Shown: positions 27,734-38,419 of the stretch, piece by piece
Layout of the letters: every line of letters begins with the position of its first letter
How positions within the stretch are numbered: position 1 is the first letter of the stretch
From: Sphingomonas sp. PP-F2F-G114-C0414
GTDB lineage: Bacteria > Pseudomonadota > Alphaproteobacteria > Sphingomonadales > Sphingomonadaceae
Reading direction: 5' to 3'
Assembly: GCF_003688595.1 (NCBI RefSeq)
Contig: NZ_RCWT01000012.1
Location: forward strand, 372,001-436,000
Length of the DNA stretch: 64,000 nucleotides
The notes under the pieces: model-generated
Database searches by the model: none
What the model saw: the letters and a program-made list of their open reading frames with translations, nothing else
Told to the model about the DNA's origin: nothing
Made by a program: the position numbers and the translations under genes

Positions 27734-29166
27734 GCTCGTTCCCCCATCAACTCTCTGACGTCGCTCAGCTTACCAGTTACTGCCGCCGCCGCCGCCATCG
27801 CGGGTGATACCAGATGCGTGCGCGCTCCGGGACCCTGTCTGCCGACGAAATTACGGTTCGACGTGGAAGCGCAACGCTCCCCCGCAGGGACTTTGTCCGG
27901 GTTCATCGCGAGACACATCGAACACCCCGGCTCGCGCCATTCGAAACCGGCGGTGATGAAGATCCGATCGAGCCCTTCGGCTTCGGCCTGGCGCTTCACG
28001 AGGCCGGAACCGGGGACGACGAGCGCGCGGACGCCGGTCGCGACATGGCGACCGTCGGCGATCGCCGCAGCGGCGCGCAGGTCCTCGATGCGACTGTTGG
28101 TGCAGCTGCCGATGAAGACGTGCTGGATCGTCACGTCGCGCATCGCGGTGCCCGCCGTCAGCCCCATGTAATCTAGCGATTTCTGCGCGGCTGCCTGCTT
28201 GGCGGGATCGGCAAAGCTCGACGGTTCGGGGACGACCCCGGTGATCGGGACGACGTCCTCCGGGCTGGTGCCCCAGGTAAGGCCGGGCGCGATATCGGCA
28301 GCGTCGAGCACGACCGACTTGTCGTAGCGCGCGCCGGGATCGGTCGCGAGGCTGCGCCACCACGTCACCGCACGGTCCCAGTTCTCGCCAGTCGGGGCCA
28401 TCGGGCGGCCCTTCAGATACGCGAAAGTGGTGTCGTCGGGCGCGATCAGGCCGGCGCGGGCGCCCGCCTCGATCGACATGTTGGCGATCGTCAGGCGCCC
28501 TTCGATCGACATCTTGCGGATGACGCTGCCGGTGAATTCGATGACGTGGCCGGTGCCGCCCGCCGCGCCGATCTTGCCGATGATCGCGAGGATGACGTCC
28601 TTCGGGCTGACGCCGAAGCCGAGTTCGCCGTCGACGCGGACTTCCATCGTCTTGGCCTGCGACAGCAGCAGCGTCTGCGTGGCGAGGACGTGCTCGACTT
28701 CGCTGGTGCCGATACCGAACGCCAAAGCGCCGAGTGCACCGTGCGCGGAGGTGTGGCTGTCGCCGCAGACCAGTGAGGTGCCCGGCAGCGTGAAGCCCTG
28801 CTCCGGGCCGACGACGTGGACGATGCCCTGCTCGATCGCGGTCGCGTCGATATAGTCGATGCCGAACTCGGACGTGTTGCGGCGGAGCGCATCGAGTTGC
28901 TGCGCGCTTTCGGGGTCGGCGATCGGCAGGACGCGGCCGGCAGCGTCTTTGCGCGCAGTGGTCGGGAGATTGTGATCGGGGACGGCGAGCGTCAGGTCGG
29001 GGCGGCGGACTTTTCGGCCTGCCACGCGGAGCCCTTCGAACGCCTGCGGGCTGGTGACCTCGTGGACGAGGTGGCGGTCGATATAGATCAGGCAGGTGCC
29101 GTCGTCGCGGCGTTCGACGACATGCGCCGCCCAGATCTTTTCGTACAGCGTTTGCGGAGTGGCCAT
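27730..29166 (-). CDS. leuC: 3-isopropylmalate dehydratase large subunit
   Basis: LeuC is the aconitase-type large subunit of isopropylmalate isomerase and carries a [4Fe-4S] cluster. With the ATG at 29166 the product is 478 residues, starting [17 protein letters not shown]. Signatures include [37 protein letters not shown] (first cluster Cys) and [17 protein letters not shown] (the other two). An upstream in-frame ATG at 29271 would add 35 non-conserved residues and is rejected. Family C repeats lie upstream of the start. Confidence 0.96.
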   Translation of the reverse strand: MATPQTLYEKIWAAHVVERRDDGTCLIYIDRHLVHEVTSPQAFEGLRVAGRKVRRPDLTLAVPDHNLPTTARKDAAGRVLPIADPESAQQLDALRRNTSEFGIDYIDATAIEQGIVHVVGPEQGFTLPGTSLVCGDSHTSAHGALGALAFGIGTSEVEHVLATQTLLLSQAKTMEVRVDGELGFGVSPKDVILAIIGKIGAAGGTGHVIEFTGSVIRKMSIEGRLTIANMSIEAGARAGLIAPDDTTFAYLKGRPMAPTGENWDRAVTWWRSLATDPGARYDKSVVLDAADIAPGLTWGTSPEDVVPITGVVPEPSSFADPAKQAAAQKSLDYMGLTAGTAMRDVTIQHVFIGSCTNSRIEDLRAAAAIADGRHVATGVRALVVPGSGLVKRQAEAEGLDRIFITAGFEWREPGCSMCLAMNPDKVPAGERCASTSNRNFVGRQGPGARTHLVSPAMAAAAAVTGKLSDVRELMGERA

Positions 29167-29265
29167 GATGGAGCGCGCGGTAACCGAAAAGGAATGCGAC
29201 GCCAAGGTTGTAAGTAATTTTCGGTCGTAAGAATGCTTCGGCGTGCCGCGTATCGGGCCGAACAC

Positions 29266-29345
29266 CGTCATCCTGACGAAAGTCAGGATCCAGGGTTACG
29301 TAGGCGGTGCGTGATATCCTGGTCCTGACTTTCGTCAGGATGACG
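29266..29345. repeat. palindromic repeat doublet, family C
   Basis: The arms CGTCATCCTGACGAAAGTCA and TGACTTTCGTCAGGATGACG form a doublet. Its right end overlaps the last codons and stop of the alpha/beta hydrolase gene (29335), supplying the TGA stop. Confidence 0.85.
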
Positions 29346-30225
29346 GGAGGGGAGGCATCGCTTTGTTCAGGAATGCGACGCTGTCGGCCAGCACGGGAGC
29401 CTTGCCGCGGAACGGCTTCGAGAGCGCCATCGCGACGTTCTCGTGGCTCAATCCGGGATAGTCGATGTGCGTCACCGGCGCGCCGAGTGCCTTCAGCCGC
29501 GCGGTGAGGTTGATCGCGTTGTGCGGCTTGACCTGCGTGTCGTCGCCGGCGGTGATCAGCAGCATCGGCGGGGCGTCCGCCCGCGCGAAGTGGATCGGCT
29601 GGGTCATCACCGGGTCGGCCGCGCCCTGCATCGCGTCGATCGCGCGCTTGGCGGTGAAGGGGTAGAAATCATACGGCCCGCACAGGCCGACCGCGGCCTT
29701 GATGATGTGGGGGTCGACGCCCTCCGCCTTCAGCCAGCGCTCGTCGAGCGTCAGCATCGCGACGGTGTAGGCGCCCGCGGAATGGCCGGCGACCGCGATG
29801 CGGTTCGGGTCGCCGCCGGACTGTGCGATGTGGTCGCGGGTCCATTTCACCGCTTCGGCGCCGTCCTGGAGGAAGGCGGGGAAGCGGACGTCGGGGACTT
29901 TGCGGTAGTCGGGCATGACGACGACGTAACCCGCCTTCGCGTAGGCGCGCGCCGCGAACGCATAGGCGCCGCGCGAGCCGTGGACCCAGCCGCCGCCATA
30001 CCAGAAGATCAGCACCGGCAGACCGGTCTTGGCGCCACCGGATGGGCGCCAGACGTCGAGCTTCTGGTCGTGCGTGCCGAACGGGACGCCTTCGCGGATG
30101 CGCGCGGTGCCGCGTCCGCCGCCCATCACGCCGTCGAGGACGCTGAGCGTGCCGGGGCCCGCGGTGAACGCCGTGCCTGCGATCAGGATGACGATCAGCG
30201 CTATGACGATCACGGCGCGGCGCAT
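29335..30225 (-). CDS. alpha/beta hydrolase (carboxylesterase-like)
   Basis: The 296-residue product begins with a hydrophobic segment (MRRAVIVIALIVILIAGTAF), a signal peptide or anchor. It is an alpha/beta hydrolase of the hormone-sensitive-lipase/BD-FAE type: VLIFWYGGGWVHGSRGAYAF gives the oxyanion region, AVAGHSAGAYTVAML the nucleophile Ser, LLITAGDDTQVKPHN the acid, and YPGLSHENVAM the His. The ATG shares one base with the GST stop (TGATG). Its last residues and stop lie within a family C repeat, so the native C-terminus may have been replaced. The substrate is unknown. Confidence 0.87.
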   Translation of the reverse strand: MRRAVIVIALIVILIAGTAFTAGPGTLSVLDGVMGGGRGTARIREGVPFGTHDQKLDVWRPSGGAKTGLPVLIFWYGGGWVHGSRGAYAFAARAYAKAGYVVVMPDYRKVPDVRFPAFLQDGAEAVKWTRDHIAQSGGDPNRIAVAGHSAGAYTVAMLTLDERWLKAEGVDPHIIKAAVGLCGPYDFYPFTAKRAIDAMQGAADPVMTQPIHFARADAPPMLLITAGDDTQVKPHNAINLTARLKALGAPVTHIDYPGLSHENVAMALSKPFRGKAPVLADSVAFLNKAMPPLPSS

Positions 30226-30908
30226 CAGCGGCGGAAGTCCGCGGTGATCGATCCGCATGTGACGAGGTCCGCCTCGTGGCTTTCCTCGCGCCATGTCTCG
30301 GCGAGCGCGGTCGCTTCCCATTCGCGCATCGCCGGGTGGGCGATGATCCGCTCGACCCAGGCGAGACCTGCCGGGCCGACGTCGATCCCGTAGGTCCGCA
30401 CGCGAAACGCGACCGGCGCATAGAACGCATCGACGGCGGTGAACTCGGCACCAGCGAGCCATGGCCCACCGAACCGGTCGAGCCCCTCGCTCCAGAGTTC
30501 GGCGATCCGCGCGACATCGCGATCGAGCGCGTCGCTACCGGGGGCGGCGTCGACGCGGACGCCGACGTTCATCGTCCGCTCGTTGCGGAGCGCGAAGAAG
30601 CCGCCATGCATTTCCGCCGTCGCGCAGATCGCCCACGCGCGTGCCTTGGCGTCGACCGGCCAGACGCCGTCGTGGCGTTCGGCAAGGTAGAGGACGATGC
30701 CGAGCGAATCCCACACCGTCCGCTCACCGTCGATCAGCACCGGCACTTGCCCGGTCGGCGAGAAGGCGCGGAACGCTTCGTAGTTGACGGGCGCCAGGAA
30801 CGGCTCGATCCGGTCCTCGAAGTCGATGCCGAGCGCCTTCATCAGGACCCAGGGGCGCAGCGACCAGCTCGAGTAATTGCGGTTCGCGGTGACGAGGGTG
30901 TAGCGCAT
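30225..30908 (-). CDS. glutathione S-transferase family protein
   Basis: The 227-residue product has an N-terminal thioredoxin-like domain starting [20 protein letters not shown], with the likely catalytic Ser in SSWS, and SPTGQVPVLIDGERTVWDS, the cis-Pro and glutathione-binding SD-like loop. An all-helical C-terminal domain follows. It fits the bacterial GST relatives annotated with maleylacetoacetate-isomerase-like folds, but the substrate cannot be given. The start shares a base with the scoB stop and the stop shares a base with the hydrolase start, so it is in the middle of an operon. Confidence 0.88.
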   Translation of the reverse strand: MRYTLVTANRNYSSWSLRPWVLMKALGIDFEDRIEPFLAPVNYEAFRAFSPTGQVPVLIDGERTVWDSLGIVLYLAERHDGVWPVDAKARAWAICATAEMHGGFFALRNERTMNVGVRVDAAPGSDALDRDVARIAELWSEGLDRFGGPWLAGAEFTAVDAFYAPVAFRVRTYGIDVGPAGLAWVERIIAHPAMREWEATALAETWREESHEADLVTCGSITADFRR

Positions 30909-31543
30909 CAGGCGGTGTAGCGCGCGGTGGTCTTCGCGGCGATCTCGTCCGCGGTGACGCCGGGCGCCATCTCGACCAGCTTGAACGGGCTGTCGTGATC
31001 GGGTCGCTGGAACACGGCGAGGTCGGTGACGATCATGTCGACGACGTTCTTGCCGGTCAGCGGCAGCGTGCAGGACGGGATGAACTTTGGCGTGCCGTCC
31101 TTGGCATTGTGGTCCATCACGACGATGATCTGCTTGACGCCCGCGACGAGATCCATCGCGCCGCCCATGCCCTTGATCATCTTGCCCGGGATCATCCAGT
31201 TGGCGATGTCGCCGCCTTCGCTGACCTCCATCGCGCCCAGCACCGTGAGGTCGATATGGCCACCGCGGATCATCGCGAAGCTGTCCGACGAGCTGAAATA
31301 CACCGACGAAGGGAGTTCGCTGATCGTCTGCTTGCCGGCGTTGATCAGGTCGGCGTCCTCTTCGCCCGCGTACGGGAACGGGCCGATCCCGAGCATGCCG
31401 TTCTCGGACTGGAGCGTGACGGTCATCCCCTCGGGGATGTTGTTCGCGACCAGCGTCGGGATGCCGATGCCGAGATTGACGTAATAGCCGTCCTTCAGTT
31501 CCTGCGCCGCGCGCGCGGCCATCTGGTTACGGTCCCAGGGCAT
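30908..31543 (-). CDS. scoB: 3-oxoacid CoA-transferase subunit B
   Basis: ScoB (beta chain) with ScoA moves CoA between succinyl-CoA and acetoacetate or similar 3-oxoacids. The 211-residue product starts [20 protein letters not shown] and has the class I CoA-transferase active-site motif [14 protein letters not shown] with the catalytic Glu. [19 protein letters not shown] follows. scoA normally precedes scoB directly, but here an acid phosphatase and a DUF5076 gene lie between. Its start overlaps the DUF5076 stop (TGATG) and its stop overlaps the GST start. Confidence 0.95.
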   Translation of the reverse strand: MPWDRNQMAARAAQELKDGYYVNLGIGIPTLVANNIPEGMTVTLQSENGMLGIGPFPYAGEEDADLINAGKQTISELPSSVYFSSSDSFAMIRGGHIDLTVLGAMEVSEGGDIANWMIPGKMIKGMGGAMDLVAGVKQIIVVMDHNAKDGTPKFIPSCTLPLTGKNVVDMIVTDLAVFQRPDHDSPFKLVEMAPGVTADEIAAKTTARYTA

Positions 31544-31851
31544 CAGTGCATTCCTTCCTGGATGGTGGTGATGGTCGTGAATTGTTCGCGGAGCTCGGTG
31601 CCGACGCCGTCGACGATCGCCTGCAACGCGGCATCCTCGTCGAGGCCCCAGGTGCCCGCATAGGCGCGCGCGGCGTGGCGGATCGTGTCGGCGAGGAGGT
31701 AACCGAACACGGTCGGATCCTCGAGGATGCCCGCGTCGATCAGCACGTTGCTGCCGGCGCCGTTGGTGACCCAGATCCGCGCGACCTCGACCGATTCGCT
31801 GGTGAGTTGCGCTCCCTTGTCGAGCGCGATCGCGTTGGGATGGTCGGCCAT
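31543..31851 (-). CDS. DUF5076 domain-containing protein
   Basis: The 102-residue product fits DUF5076, a short alphaproteobacterial family. The pattern is [20 protein letters not shown], then [20 protein letters not shown]. It looks soluble and helical, without signal or membrane segment. No function is known. It lies between the acid phosphatase (TAATG overlap) and scoB (TGATG overlap), so it is translated within the sco operon. Confidence 0.75.
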   Translation of the reverse strand: MADHPNAIALDKGAQLTSESVEVARIWVTNGAGSNVLIDAGILEDPTVFGYLLADTIRHAARAYAGTWGLDEDAALQAIVDGVGTELREQFTTITTIQEGMH

Positions 31852-32795
31852 TAGCGTACGCCTCCAGTCGGGGCCCAGCGGACTGCTGGCGGGAATACCT
31901 CGTCACGGTTGCCCTTGAGCGCGGTGCCGTAGACGGGGTTGGGCAGGACGAACCACCCTGCCCCCCATCTGGCCGCGATGGCGGGCGACTGGACTGTTGC
32001 GCGACGGGCGGCGGGGGTCTGGCCGGCGTTGAACAGGTCGCTGAAGTCGCCGAGCTGATCGCCGCCCATCGCGACGACGCAGTAGCGCGCCGCGATCGTC
32101 GCGCGGCGGCCGTCCTTCTTCGAGCCCGTCGCGTCATCGCCGGCGAGGAACAGCGTCTCGCCGTGCCGGGCGGGGCCGAGGCCGGCGGCTTCGATCGTGG
32201 CTTCAGTCTGTGCGGCGTTGGCGGCGGAGCGGTTGGTGTTGAAGATCACCGTGACGCCCATTGCGCGGAGTTGAGTGAGCGCATTCAGCGCGCCGGGGAC
32301 GGGGGCGACCTGCTTGACGCCGGTGCGCTCCCAGTCCTGCCAGCGGGGGTCGGACCATGCTTGGCCGGAGGATGCGTCGTATTCGAAGCCGAGGTTGAGG
32401 AGGACGGTTTCGTCGACGTCGAAGACCGCAGCCTTGGGTTTGGTGCCACAGGAGGTGAAGGTCGGCGCGGTTAGCGATGCGTCTTGAGAAAGCACGACGG
32501 ATGTTGGTGTGCGTTGCGCGCGGACATAGCCGACGAGCGCGTTCCAGGCCTGGATGCTGACGGCCGCGGCTTCGCCCGAGGCGTAGAGATACTGCATGCC
32601 GGCGGGTACGCCGTCGACGGTGACGGGGGCGGAAACAGTCGGCGCGGCTGCGATCGCGGTCGGCGCGGACACGCTGACGCACCCCTGCAAAACCAGTGCC
32701 CCTGCGAACGCAGGGGTCCAGGATACCACCCGCAACGCTCGCGACCCTGGGCTCCTGCGTTCGCAGGAGAACGGGGAGCGTTTGCGATCAACCAT
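31851..32795 (-). CDS. HAD-type acid phosphatase (class B/e(P4)-like), repeat in the signal peptide
   Basis: The 314-residue product is a HAD superfamily subfamily IIIB acid phosphatase, similar to lipoprotein e(P4)/5'-nucleotidase. It has [17 protein letters not shown] (nucleophile Asp loop) and [15 protein letters not shown], then LGDFSDLFN. The N-terminus is odd. Residues about 8-33 are encoded by a family A palindromic repeat, and they are directly followed by [10 protein letters not shown], which looks like a lipobox (LQGC) with its hydrophobic core. An insertion has probably lengthened or partly replaced the signal peptide. The start is 11 bp after scoA and the stop overlaps DUF5076. 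Confidence 0.85.
   Translation of the reverse strand: MVDRKRSPFSCERRSPGSRALRVVSWTPAFAGALVLQGCVSVSAPTAIAAAPTVSAPVTVDGVPAGMQYLYASGEAAAVSIQAWNALVGYVRAQRTPTSVVLSQDASLTAPTFTSCGTKPKAAVFDVDETVLLNLGFEYDASSGQAWSDPRWQDWERTGVKQVAPVPGALNALTQLRAMGVTVIFNTNRSAANAAQTEATIEAAGLGPARHGETLFLAGDDATGSKKDGRRATIAARYCVVAMGGDQLGDFSDLFNAGQTPAARRATVQSPAIAARWGAGWFVLPNPVYGTALKGNRDEVFPPAVRWAPTGGVR
32698..32771 (-). repeat. palindromic repeat (family A variant) read as signal-peptide sequence
   Basis: The inverted arms TCCTGCGAACGCAGGAG and CCCTGCGTTCGCAGGGG flank a 35-bp middle. In the acid phosphatase frame it is translated as [16 protein letters not shown] plus SWTPAFAG, in place of a normal signal-peptide n-region. It is related to the copy at 13469. 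Confidence 0.8.
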
Positions 32796-32806
32796 CAGGC
32801 CTTGCT

Positions 32807-33517
32807 TCACGCGGAAACCCGCTCGCGGACGGTGCGGAATTCGATCTGCTTGTCGTAGGGCGCGCCGACGATCATGCGTTTCACGTAGATCCCCGGCAGG
32901 TGGATCGTGTCGGGGTCGAGGCTGCCGACGGGGACGATCTCCTCGACCTCGGCAACGCAGATTTTCCCCGCGGTCGCCATCGGCTGGTTGAAGTTGCGCG
33001 CGGTCTTGCGGAAGACGAGGTTGCCGCTCTCGTCCGCTTTCCAGCCCTTGATGATCGCGAGATCGGCGCGGATGCCGCGTTCGAGGATATATTCCTGGCC
33101 GTCGAAGACCTTCGTCTCCTTGCCTTCGGCGACCTGCGTGCCGACGCCGGTCTTGGTGTAGAAGCCGGGGATGCCAGCCCCCCCTGCCCGGCAGCGTTCG
33201 GCGAGCGTGCCCTGCGGGCAGAATTCGACCTCGAGTTCGCCGCTGAGATATTGCCGCTCGAATTCCTTGTTCTCGCCGACATAGGACGAGATCATCTTCT
33301 TCACCTGGCGCGAGCGGAGCAGTTTGCCCAAGCCCTGCCCGTCGATCCCGGCGTTGTTGCTGGCGATCGTCAGGTCCTTCACTCCGGACGCCTCGATCGC
33401 GTCGATCAGCCGCTCGGGGATGCCGCACAGCCCGAACCCGCCCGCGCAGATCGTCATGCCGTCGAACAGCACGTCTTCGAGCGCCGCCGCCGCGTCGGTG
33501 TAGAGCTTGTTCGCCAT
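32807..33517 (-). CDS. scoA: 3-oxoacid CoA-transferase subunit A
   Basis: ScoA (alpha chain) pairs with ScoB. The 236-residue product begins [20 protein letters not shown] and has the CoA-transferase family 1 motif [38 protein letters not shown] and [15 protein letters not shown] are typical of the subunit. AGGAGG at good spacing precedes the ATG at 33517. It is the first gene of a six-gene, tightly overlapping operon (scoA, phosphatase, DUF5076, scoB, GST, hydrolase). Confidence 0.95.
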   Translation of the reverse strand: MANKLYTDAAAALEDVLFDGMTICAGGFGLCGIPERLIDAIEASGVKDLTIASNNAGIDGQGLGKLLRSRQVKKMISSYVGENKEFERQYLSGELEVEFCPQGTLAERCRAGGAGIPGFYTKTGVGTQVAEGKETKVFDGQEYILERGIRADLAIIKGWKADESGNLVFRKTARNFNQPMATAGKICVAEVEEIVPVGSLDPDTIHLPGIYVKRMIVGAPYDKQIEFRTVRERVSA

Positions 33518-33666
33518 GCATCCTCCTCTAGCTTTGCCGGTGGCATAATGCGCGGCAGCGGGCACGGCAATGTCGCAGGGGTCGCACGGGTCGCACCGGG
33601 TCGGGCGGGCGGCACGCGCTCGACTTCGCGCGGAGCATCGGGCTAGGGTGCGGCGAGGAGATGTGT

Positions 33667-35307
33667 ATGACCCAGCGTACCGGCGGCCGAATCCTTGTCG
33701 ATCAACTCGTGGTGCAAGGCTGCGACCGGATCTTCACCGTACCCGGCGAGAGTTTCCTGAGCGTCCTCGACGCGCTGCACGATACGCCGGCGATCGACCT
33801 CCTCGTGTGTCGGCAGGAGGGCGGCGTCGCCTATATGGCGTGCGCCGACGGGACGCTGACGCACCGGCCCGGCGTGGCCTTCGTGACGCGCGGACCGGGT
33901 GCGACCAATGCGTCTATCGGGGTGCATGTGGCGATGCAGGATTCGCAGCCGATGATCCTGTTCGTGGGCGATATCGACCGCAGCACGCGCGACCGCGAGG
34001 CGTTTCAGGAGATCGATTTCCAGGCGATGTTCGCCCCCATCGCGAAGTGGGCGGCGCGGATCGACGATGCGCGGCGGATCCCCGAATATGTCGCGCGCGC
34101 CTATGCGACGGCGATGTCGGGGCGGCCGGGGCCGGTGGTGCTCGCGCTGCCCGAGGACATGCTGCTGGATGTCGTCGATGCGATCGATCGGCCGCGGGTC
34201 GAGGGGGTGGCGCAGGCTTGCGACGCCGATACGATGGACTTGCTTGCGGATTTGCTGACGACGGCCGAGCGGCCGGTGGCGATCGTCGGGGGAGCTGGCT
34301 GGGATGTGGCGGCGTCGGGGGCGTTCTCGACCTGGGCGGATCGTAACGGGATCCCGGTGGCGGCGGCGTTTCGGCGGCAGGATGCTATTCCGAACGACTG
34401 CCCGGTGTGGGCTGGCAATTTGGGGTATGGGCCCAATCCGAAGCTGGTCGAGCGGGTGAAGGCGGCGGACCTGCTACTGGTCGTCGGGCCGCGGCTTGGG
34501 GAGGCGACGACCGACGGCTATGCGCTGATCACGCCCGATCATCCGGGGCAGCGGCTGATCCATGTGCATCCCGATCCGGACGAGTTGCACCGAGCTTACC
34601 GCGCGGATGTGGCGGTGTGTGCGGGGATGGCGGAGTTTGCCGAGGCGTTGCTGGTGGTGGATTTGCCACCGCGGACTGCTGGGCAGGAGGCGCATGCGGA
34701 GTGGCTCGCGTGGTCGACGCCGGCGCCGCGGGATCTGGTGATGGATCTCGGGCCGTGCGTGACGGCGATGCGCGAGCGGTTGCCGGCGGATGCGATCATC
34801 TGCAACGGGGCGGGGAATTACTCGGGCTGGTGGCATCGGTACTGGGCGTATGCCGGGCCGGGCACGCAGCTTGCGCCGACTGCCGGGGCTATGGGGTACG
34901 GGGTGCCGGCGGCGGTTGCGGCGTCGTTGCGGCATCCGGAGCGGACCGTTGTGGCGCTCGCAGGGGACGGGTGTTTCCTGATGAACGGGCAGGAAATGGC
35001 GACCGCGGTTGCGCATGGGGCGGACATGCTGGTGCTGGTCGTGGATAATGGCGGGTATGGGACGATCCGCATGCATCAAGAGCGGGAGTATCCGGGGCGG
35101 GTGTCTGGGACGACGCTCCGCAATCCGGATTTCGCCGCGCTGGGGCGGGCTTATGGGTGTTGGGCGGAAACCGTCGAGCGGACCGAGGATTTTGCGGGGG
35201 CGCTGGAGCGGGCGATGTCTCGGTCTGGAGTCAGGTTGCTGCATGTAGTCACGGATATCGAGGCGATTACCGCTGGGACGACGCTGGCGAAGGTGCGTGG
35301 TGACTGA
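33667..35307 (+). CDS. thiamine pyrophosphate-dependent enzyme, acetolactate synthase-like
   Basis: The 546-residue product is a three-domain TPP enzyme of the acetohydroxyacid synthase/oxalyl-CoA decarboxylase group. It has [20 protein letters not shown], the activating Glu in [12 protein letters not shown] near residue 50, [16 protein letters not shown], and the TPP/Mg motif [20 protein letters not shown], then [12 protein letters not shown]. No small regulatory subunit or ilvC is nearby, so this is probably not the biosynthetic IlvB. The reaction is uncertain. The ATG at 33667 is chosen over 33661 because GAGGAG abuts the latter but sits 6 bases from the former. Confidence 0.85.
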   Translation: MTQRTGGRILVDQLVVQGCDRIFTVPGESFLSVLDALHDTPAIDLLVCRQEGGVAYMACADGTLTHRPGVAFVTRGPGATNASIGVHVAMQDSQPMILFVGDIDRSTRDREAFQEIDFQAMFAPIAKWAARIDDARRIPEYVARAYATAMSGRPGPVVLALPEDMLLDVVDAIDRPRVEGVAQACDADTMDLLADLLTTAERPVAIVGGAGWDVAASGAFSTWADRNGIPVAAAFRRQDAIPNDCPVWAGNLGYGPNPKLVERVKAADLLLVVGPRLGEATTDGYALITPDHPGQRLIHVHPDPDELHRAYRADVAVCAGMAEFAEALLVVDLPPRTAGQEAHAEWLAWSTPAPRDLVMDLGPCVTAMRERLPADAIICNGAGNYSGWWHRYWAYAGPGTQLAPTAGAMGYGVPAAVAASLRHPERTVVALAGDGCFLMNGQEMATAVAHGADMLVLVVDNGGYGTIRMHQEREYPGRVSGTTLRNPDFAALGRAYGCWAETVERTEDFAGALERAMSRSGVRLLHVVTDIEAITAGTTLAKVRGD

Positions 35308-35345
35308 CTTGCCTTCTGAAATGAAGCTGAGCGCTCCACATAAGC

Positions 35346-35450
35346 ACCACCCCGGCGAAGGCCGGGGCCCAATTGGGGGACGGCGGTAACAAGGGACGAG
35401 CCTCCGTTATATCGGCCTTGCCAATTGGGCCCCGGCCTTCGCCGGGGTGG
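35346..35450. repeat. palindromic repeat doublet, family B
   Basis: CACCCCGGCGAAGGCCGGGG and CCCCGGCCTTCGCCGGGGTG face each other across about 60 bp. It lies between the convergent TPP-enzyme and alaS genes. Confidence 0.85.
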
Positions 35451-35485
35451 AGGTAGTTGTAGCGGGTGACTTTATCAGCGCAGCC

Positions 35486-35565
35486 TGTTCCGCCGCTAAA
35501 GCGGGGTCCAGGAGTCAAGGCAGCTAGCGGTACTTAGCTGGGCCCCCGCGTCCGCGGGGGAACAT
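35486..35565. repeat. palindromic repeat, degenerate family A
   Basis: Arms near GCCGCTAAAGCGGGGTCC and CCCCCGCGTCCGCGGGGG are diverged from the family A core. It is next to the family B doublet and fills the remaining gap before alaS. Confidence 0.6.
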
Positions 35566-35597
35566 TGCTTGCGGTGAGCGTGCGGACGACGGCGAGT

Positions 35598-38249
35598 TCA
35601 GGCGCCCGCCGCCTCCAACTTTGCCCGCACCGCCGCGACTGCTTCCGCGGCCTTGTCGCCATCGGGACCACCGCCCTGCGCCATGTCGGGACGGCCGCCG
35701 CCGCCCTGCCCGCCTAGCGTGGCCACCGCGATCTTGAGCAGGTCGACCGCGTTGTGGCTCGCCACAAGGTCGGCCGTGACGCCGACTGCGACCGAGGCGC
35801 GGCCGTCGTTTATCGCTACCATCACCGCGATCCCCGAGCCGAGGCGCTGCTTGGCTTCGTCCACCGCGCCGCGCAAGCCCTTGGCTTCGAAGTCGTTGAG
35901 CACCTGGCCGATGAACGCGATGCCGCCGACCTGTTCGGGGCCAGCCGCTTCGCCCGAGCCACCGCCGCCCAGCGCGAGCGCCTTCTTTGCGTCGGCGAGT
36001 TCGCGTTCGAGGCGGCGGCGGTCTTCGAGCAGCGATGCGACGCGCGCCGGGACCTCGTCGGGGGTCGACTTCAGGACTGCTGCGGCTTCGCGCAGGCGGT
36101 CGTCACGGCTGGTCAAGTACCCGCGCGCCGCTTCGCCGGTGAGCGCCTCGACACGGCGGATACCACTGGAGACAGCACCTTCGCCGACGACCTTGAACAG
36201 GCCGATGTCGCCGAGCGCGGTAACGTGCGTGCCGCCGCACAGCTCGATCGAATAGGTCCCCTTATCGGTTGACCCCATCGACACGACGCGGACTTCGTCG
36301 CCGTACTTCTCGCCGAACAGCGCCATCGCGCCCATCGCGATCGCGTCGTCGGGGGTCATCAGCAGCGTCGTCACCGCGCCGTTGCCGCGGACCTGCGCGT
36401 TCACGTCGGCCTCGACCTGCGCGATGTCGGCGGGGGTCATCGCGACCGGCTGCGAGAAGTCGAAGCGCAGGCGATCGGGCGCGACGAGGCTCCCCTTCTG
36501 CGCGACGTGCGTGCCGAGACGTTCGCGGAGAGCCTCGTGCAGGAGGTGCGTCGCGGAGTGGTTGGCGCGAATCTGCGCGCGGCGGGCGACGTCGATCTGG
36601 AGCTTGACCGGGTCGCCGACCTTGATCTCGCCGGCGCTGACGATCGCGTGATGGACGAACACGCGGCCGAGTTGCTTCGATGTCTCGGTGACGTTCGCGC
36701 GCAGACCGCTGTCGTTGGAGATGTGGCCCGCGTCGCCGACCTGGCCGCCGCTCTCACCGTAGAAGGGCGTTTGGTTGACGACGATCGAGACGGTGTCGCC
36801 GGTGGTGGCGTGGTCGACGCGGGCGCCGTCCTTGACCAGTGCGACGACTTCACCTTCGCCCGTATCCGATGCGTAGCCGAGGAATTCGGTGCCGCCGGTC
36901 TGCTCGACGATGTCGAACCAGATGTCGTCCGAGGCCTTCGCGCCCGAGCCCTTCCAGGCGGCACGGGCGGCGCGCTTCTGCTCGGCCATCGCGGTGTCGA
37001 AGCCTTCGCGGTCGACCGCGATGTTGCGTTCGCGCAGCGCGTCCTCGGTCAGGTCGTACGGGAAGCCGTAGGTGTCGTAGAGCTTGAACGCGACGTCGCC
37101 CGCCAGCGTGCCGTCGGTCATCCCGGTGGTCGCCTCGTCGAGCAGCTTCAGCCCCTTGTCGAGCGTCTGGCGGAAGCGCGTCTCCTCCTGCTGGAGGGTC
37201 GCCTCGATCAGCGGACGGGCGCGCGACAGCTCGGGATAGGCGGCGCCCATCTCGGTGACGAGCGCGGGGACCAGTCGGTGCATCAGCGGCTGCTTGGCGC
37301 CGAGGATGTGCGCGTGGCGCATCGCGCGGCGCATGATCCGGCGCAGCACATAGCCGCGGCCCTCGCTCGCGGGCAGCACGCCGTCCGCGATCAGGAAGCC
37401 CGCGGTGCGCAGGTGATCGGCGATCACGCGGTGGCTGGCGGTGTTGGCGCCATCGGTCGCGGTGTGCGTCAGCGCGCCCGAGGCTGCGATCAGTGCCTTG
37501 AACGTGTCGGTGTCGTAATTGTCAGTGACGCCCTGCATGACCGCGGCGATGCGCTCCAGCCCCATGCCGGTGTCGATCGACGGCTTGGGCAGGTTGCCGA
37601 CGATCTCGGCATTCTCCTGCTCGTACTGCATGAACACGAGGTTCCAGATCTCGACGAAGCGATCGCCGTCCTCGTCGGGGCTGCCGGGAGGGCCGCCGAA
37701 TATGTGATCGCCGTGGTCGTAGAAGATTTCCGAGCACGGCCCGCACGGTCCGTTGTCGCCCATCGACCAGAAATTGTCCTTGGTCGGGATGCGGATGATG
37801 CGGTGATCGGGGAGGCCGGCGACCTTCTTCCAGAGGTCGAACGCCTCATCGTCGGTGTGGTAGACGGTGGCGGTCAGCTTGTCGGGTGACAGGCCCCATT
37901 CGCGCGTGAGCAACGTCCAGGCGTGGACGATCGCCTGTTCCTTGAAATAATCGCCGAACGAGAAATTGCCGAGCATTTCAAAGAAGGTGTGGTGGCGCGC
38001 GGTGTAGCCGACATTGTCGAGATCGTTGTGCTTGCCGCCGGCGCGGACGCATTTCTGTGAGGAGGTCGCGGTGGTGTAGGGGCGCGATTCGAGGCCGGTG
38101 AAGACGTTCTTGAACGGCACCATCCCCGCGTTGACGAACATCAGCGTCGGGTCGTTCTGCGGCACGAGCGGCGCGGAGGGCACGATCTGGTGCCCCTGCG
38201 ATCCGAAATAGTCGAGGAAGCCGCGGCGGATGTCGTTCGTCGATGTCAT
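35598..38249 (-). CDS. alaS: alanyl-tRNA synthetase
   Basis: AlaRS charges tRNA-Ala and edits mischarged tRNA. The 883-residue product starts [20 protein letters not shown]. The class II core has [15 protein letters not shown] and [20 protein letters not shown], the editing domain has [25 protein letters not shown] supplies the zinc-binding Cys and His, and the C-terminal DHHA1-like domain ends [11 protein letters not shown] with the Gly-rich [13 protein letters not shown]. The frame stays open upstream for 83 codons, but that part is repeat-derived, so 38249 is the start. Confidence 0.97.
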   Translation of the reverse strand: MTSTNDIRRGFLDYFGSQGHQIVPSAPLVPQNDPTLMFVNAGMVPFKNVFTGLESRPYTTATSSQKCVRAGGKHNDLDNVGYTARHHTFFEMLGNFSFGDYFKEQAIVHAWTLLTREWGLSPDKLTATVYHTDDEAFDLWKKVAGLPDHRIIRIPTKDNFWSMGDNGPCGPCSEIFYDHGDHIFGGPPGSPDEDGDRFVEIWNLVFMQYEQENAEIVGNLPKPSIDTGMGLERIAAVMQGVTDNYDTDTFKALIAASGALTHTATDGANTASHRVIADHLRTAGFLIADGVLPASEGRGYVLRRIMRRAMRHAHILGAKQPLMHRLVPALVTEMGAAYPELSRARPLIEATLQQEETRFRQTLDKGLKLLDEATTGMTDGTLAGDVAFKLYDTYGFPYDLTEDALRERNIAVDREGFDTAMAEQKRAARAAWKGSGAKASDDIWFDIVEQTGGTEFLGYASDTGEGEVVALVKDGARVDHATTGDTVSIVVNQTPFYGESGGQVGDAGHISNDSGLRANVTETSKQLGRVFVHHAIVSAGEIKVGDPVKLQIDVARRAQIRANHSATHLLHEALRERLGTHVAQKGSLVAPDRLRFDFSQPVAMTPADIAQVEADVNAQVRGNGAVTTLLMTPDDAIAMGAMALFGEKYGDEVRVVSMGSTDKGTYSIELCGGTHVTALGDIGLFKVVGEGAVSSGIRRVEALTGEAARGYLTSRDDRLREAAAVLKSTPDEVPARVASLLEDRRRLERELADAKKALALGGGGSGEAAGPEQVGGIAFIGQVLNDFEAKGLRGAVDEAKQRLGSGIAVMVAINDGRASVAVGVTADLVASHNAVDLLKIAVATLGGQGGGGRPDMAQGGGPDGDKAAEAVAAVRAKLEAAGA

Positions 38250-38335
38250 GCGCGGGGACTTAGGCGAGCGGCGCGGTTCGCTCAAGTCGGGTGTGGGGGT
38301 GTGGTCGAGACATATCCCGTTGAACCGAGGCAGCA

Positions 38336-38392
38336 TGTTTCCCCGCGAAGGCGGGGACCCAGACTGGGCTCCCGCCTTCGCGGGAGAACAAG
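38336..38392. repeat. palindromic repeat, family A
   Basis: TTTCCCCGCGAAGGCGGGGA and TCCCGCCTTCGCGGGAGAAC flank CCCAGACTGGG. It is a near-identical copy of 43016 and 44710. It sits in the 312-bp gap between alaS and the M24 peptidase gene, which contains no gene. Confidence 0.85.
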
Positions 38393-38419
38393 GGAGTGCT
38401 GCAACTCGGCAAGAGCAAC

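Noticed and set aside
33667..35307. Biosynthetic acetolactate synthase IlvB
   Set aside because: No ilvN or ilvC adjoins it; the TPP motifs alone do not distinguish it from other decarboxylase-type enzymes, so no gene symbol is given.
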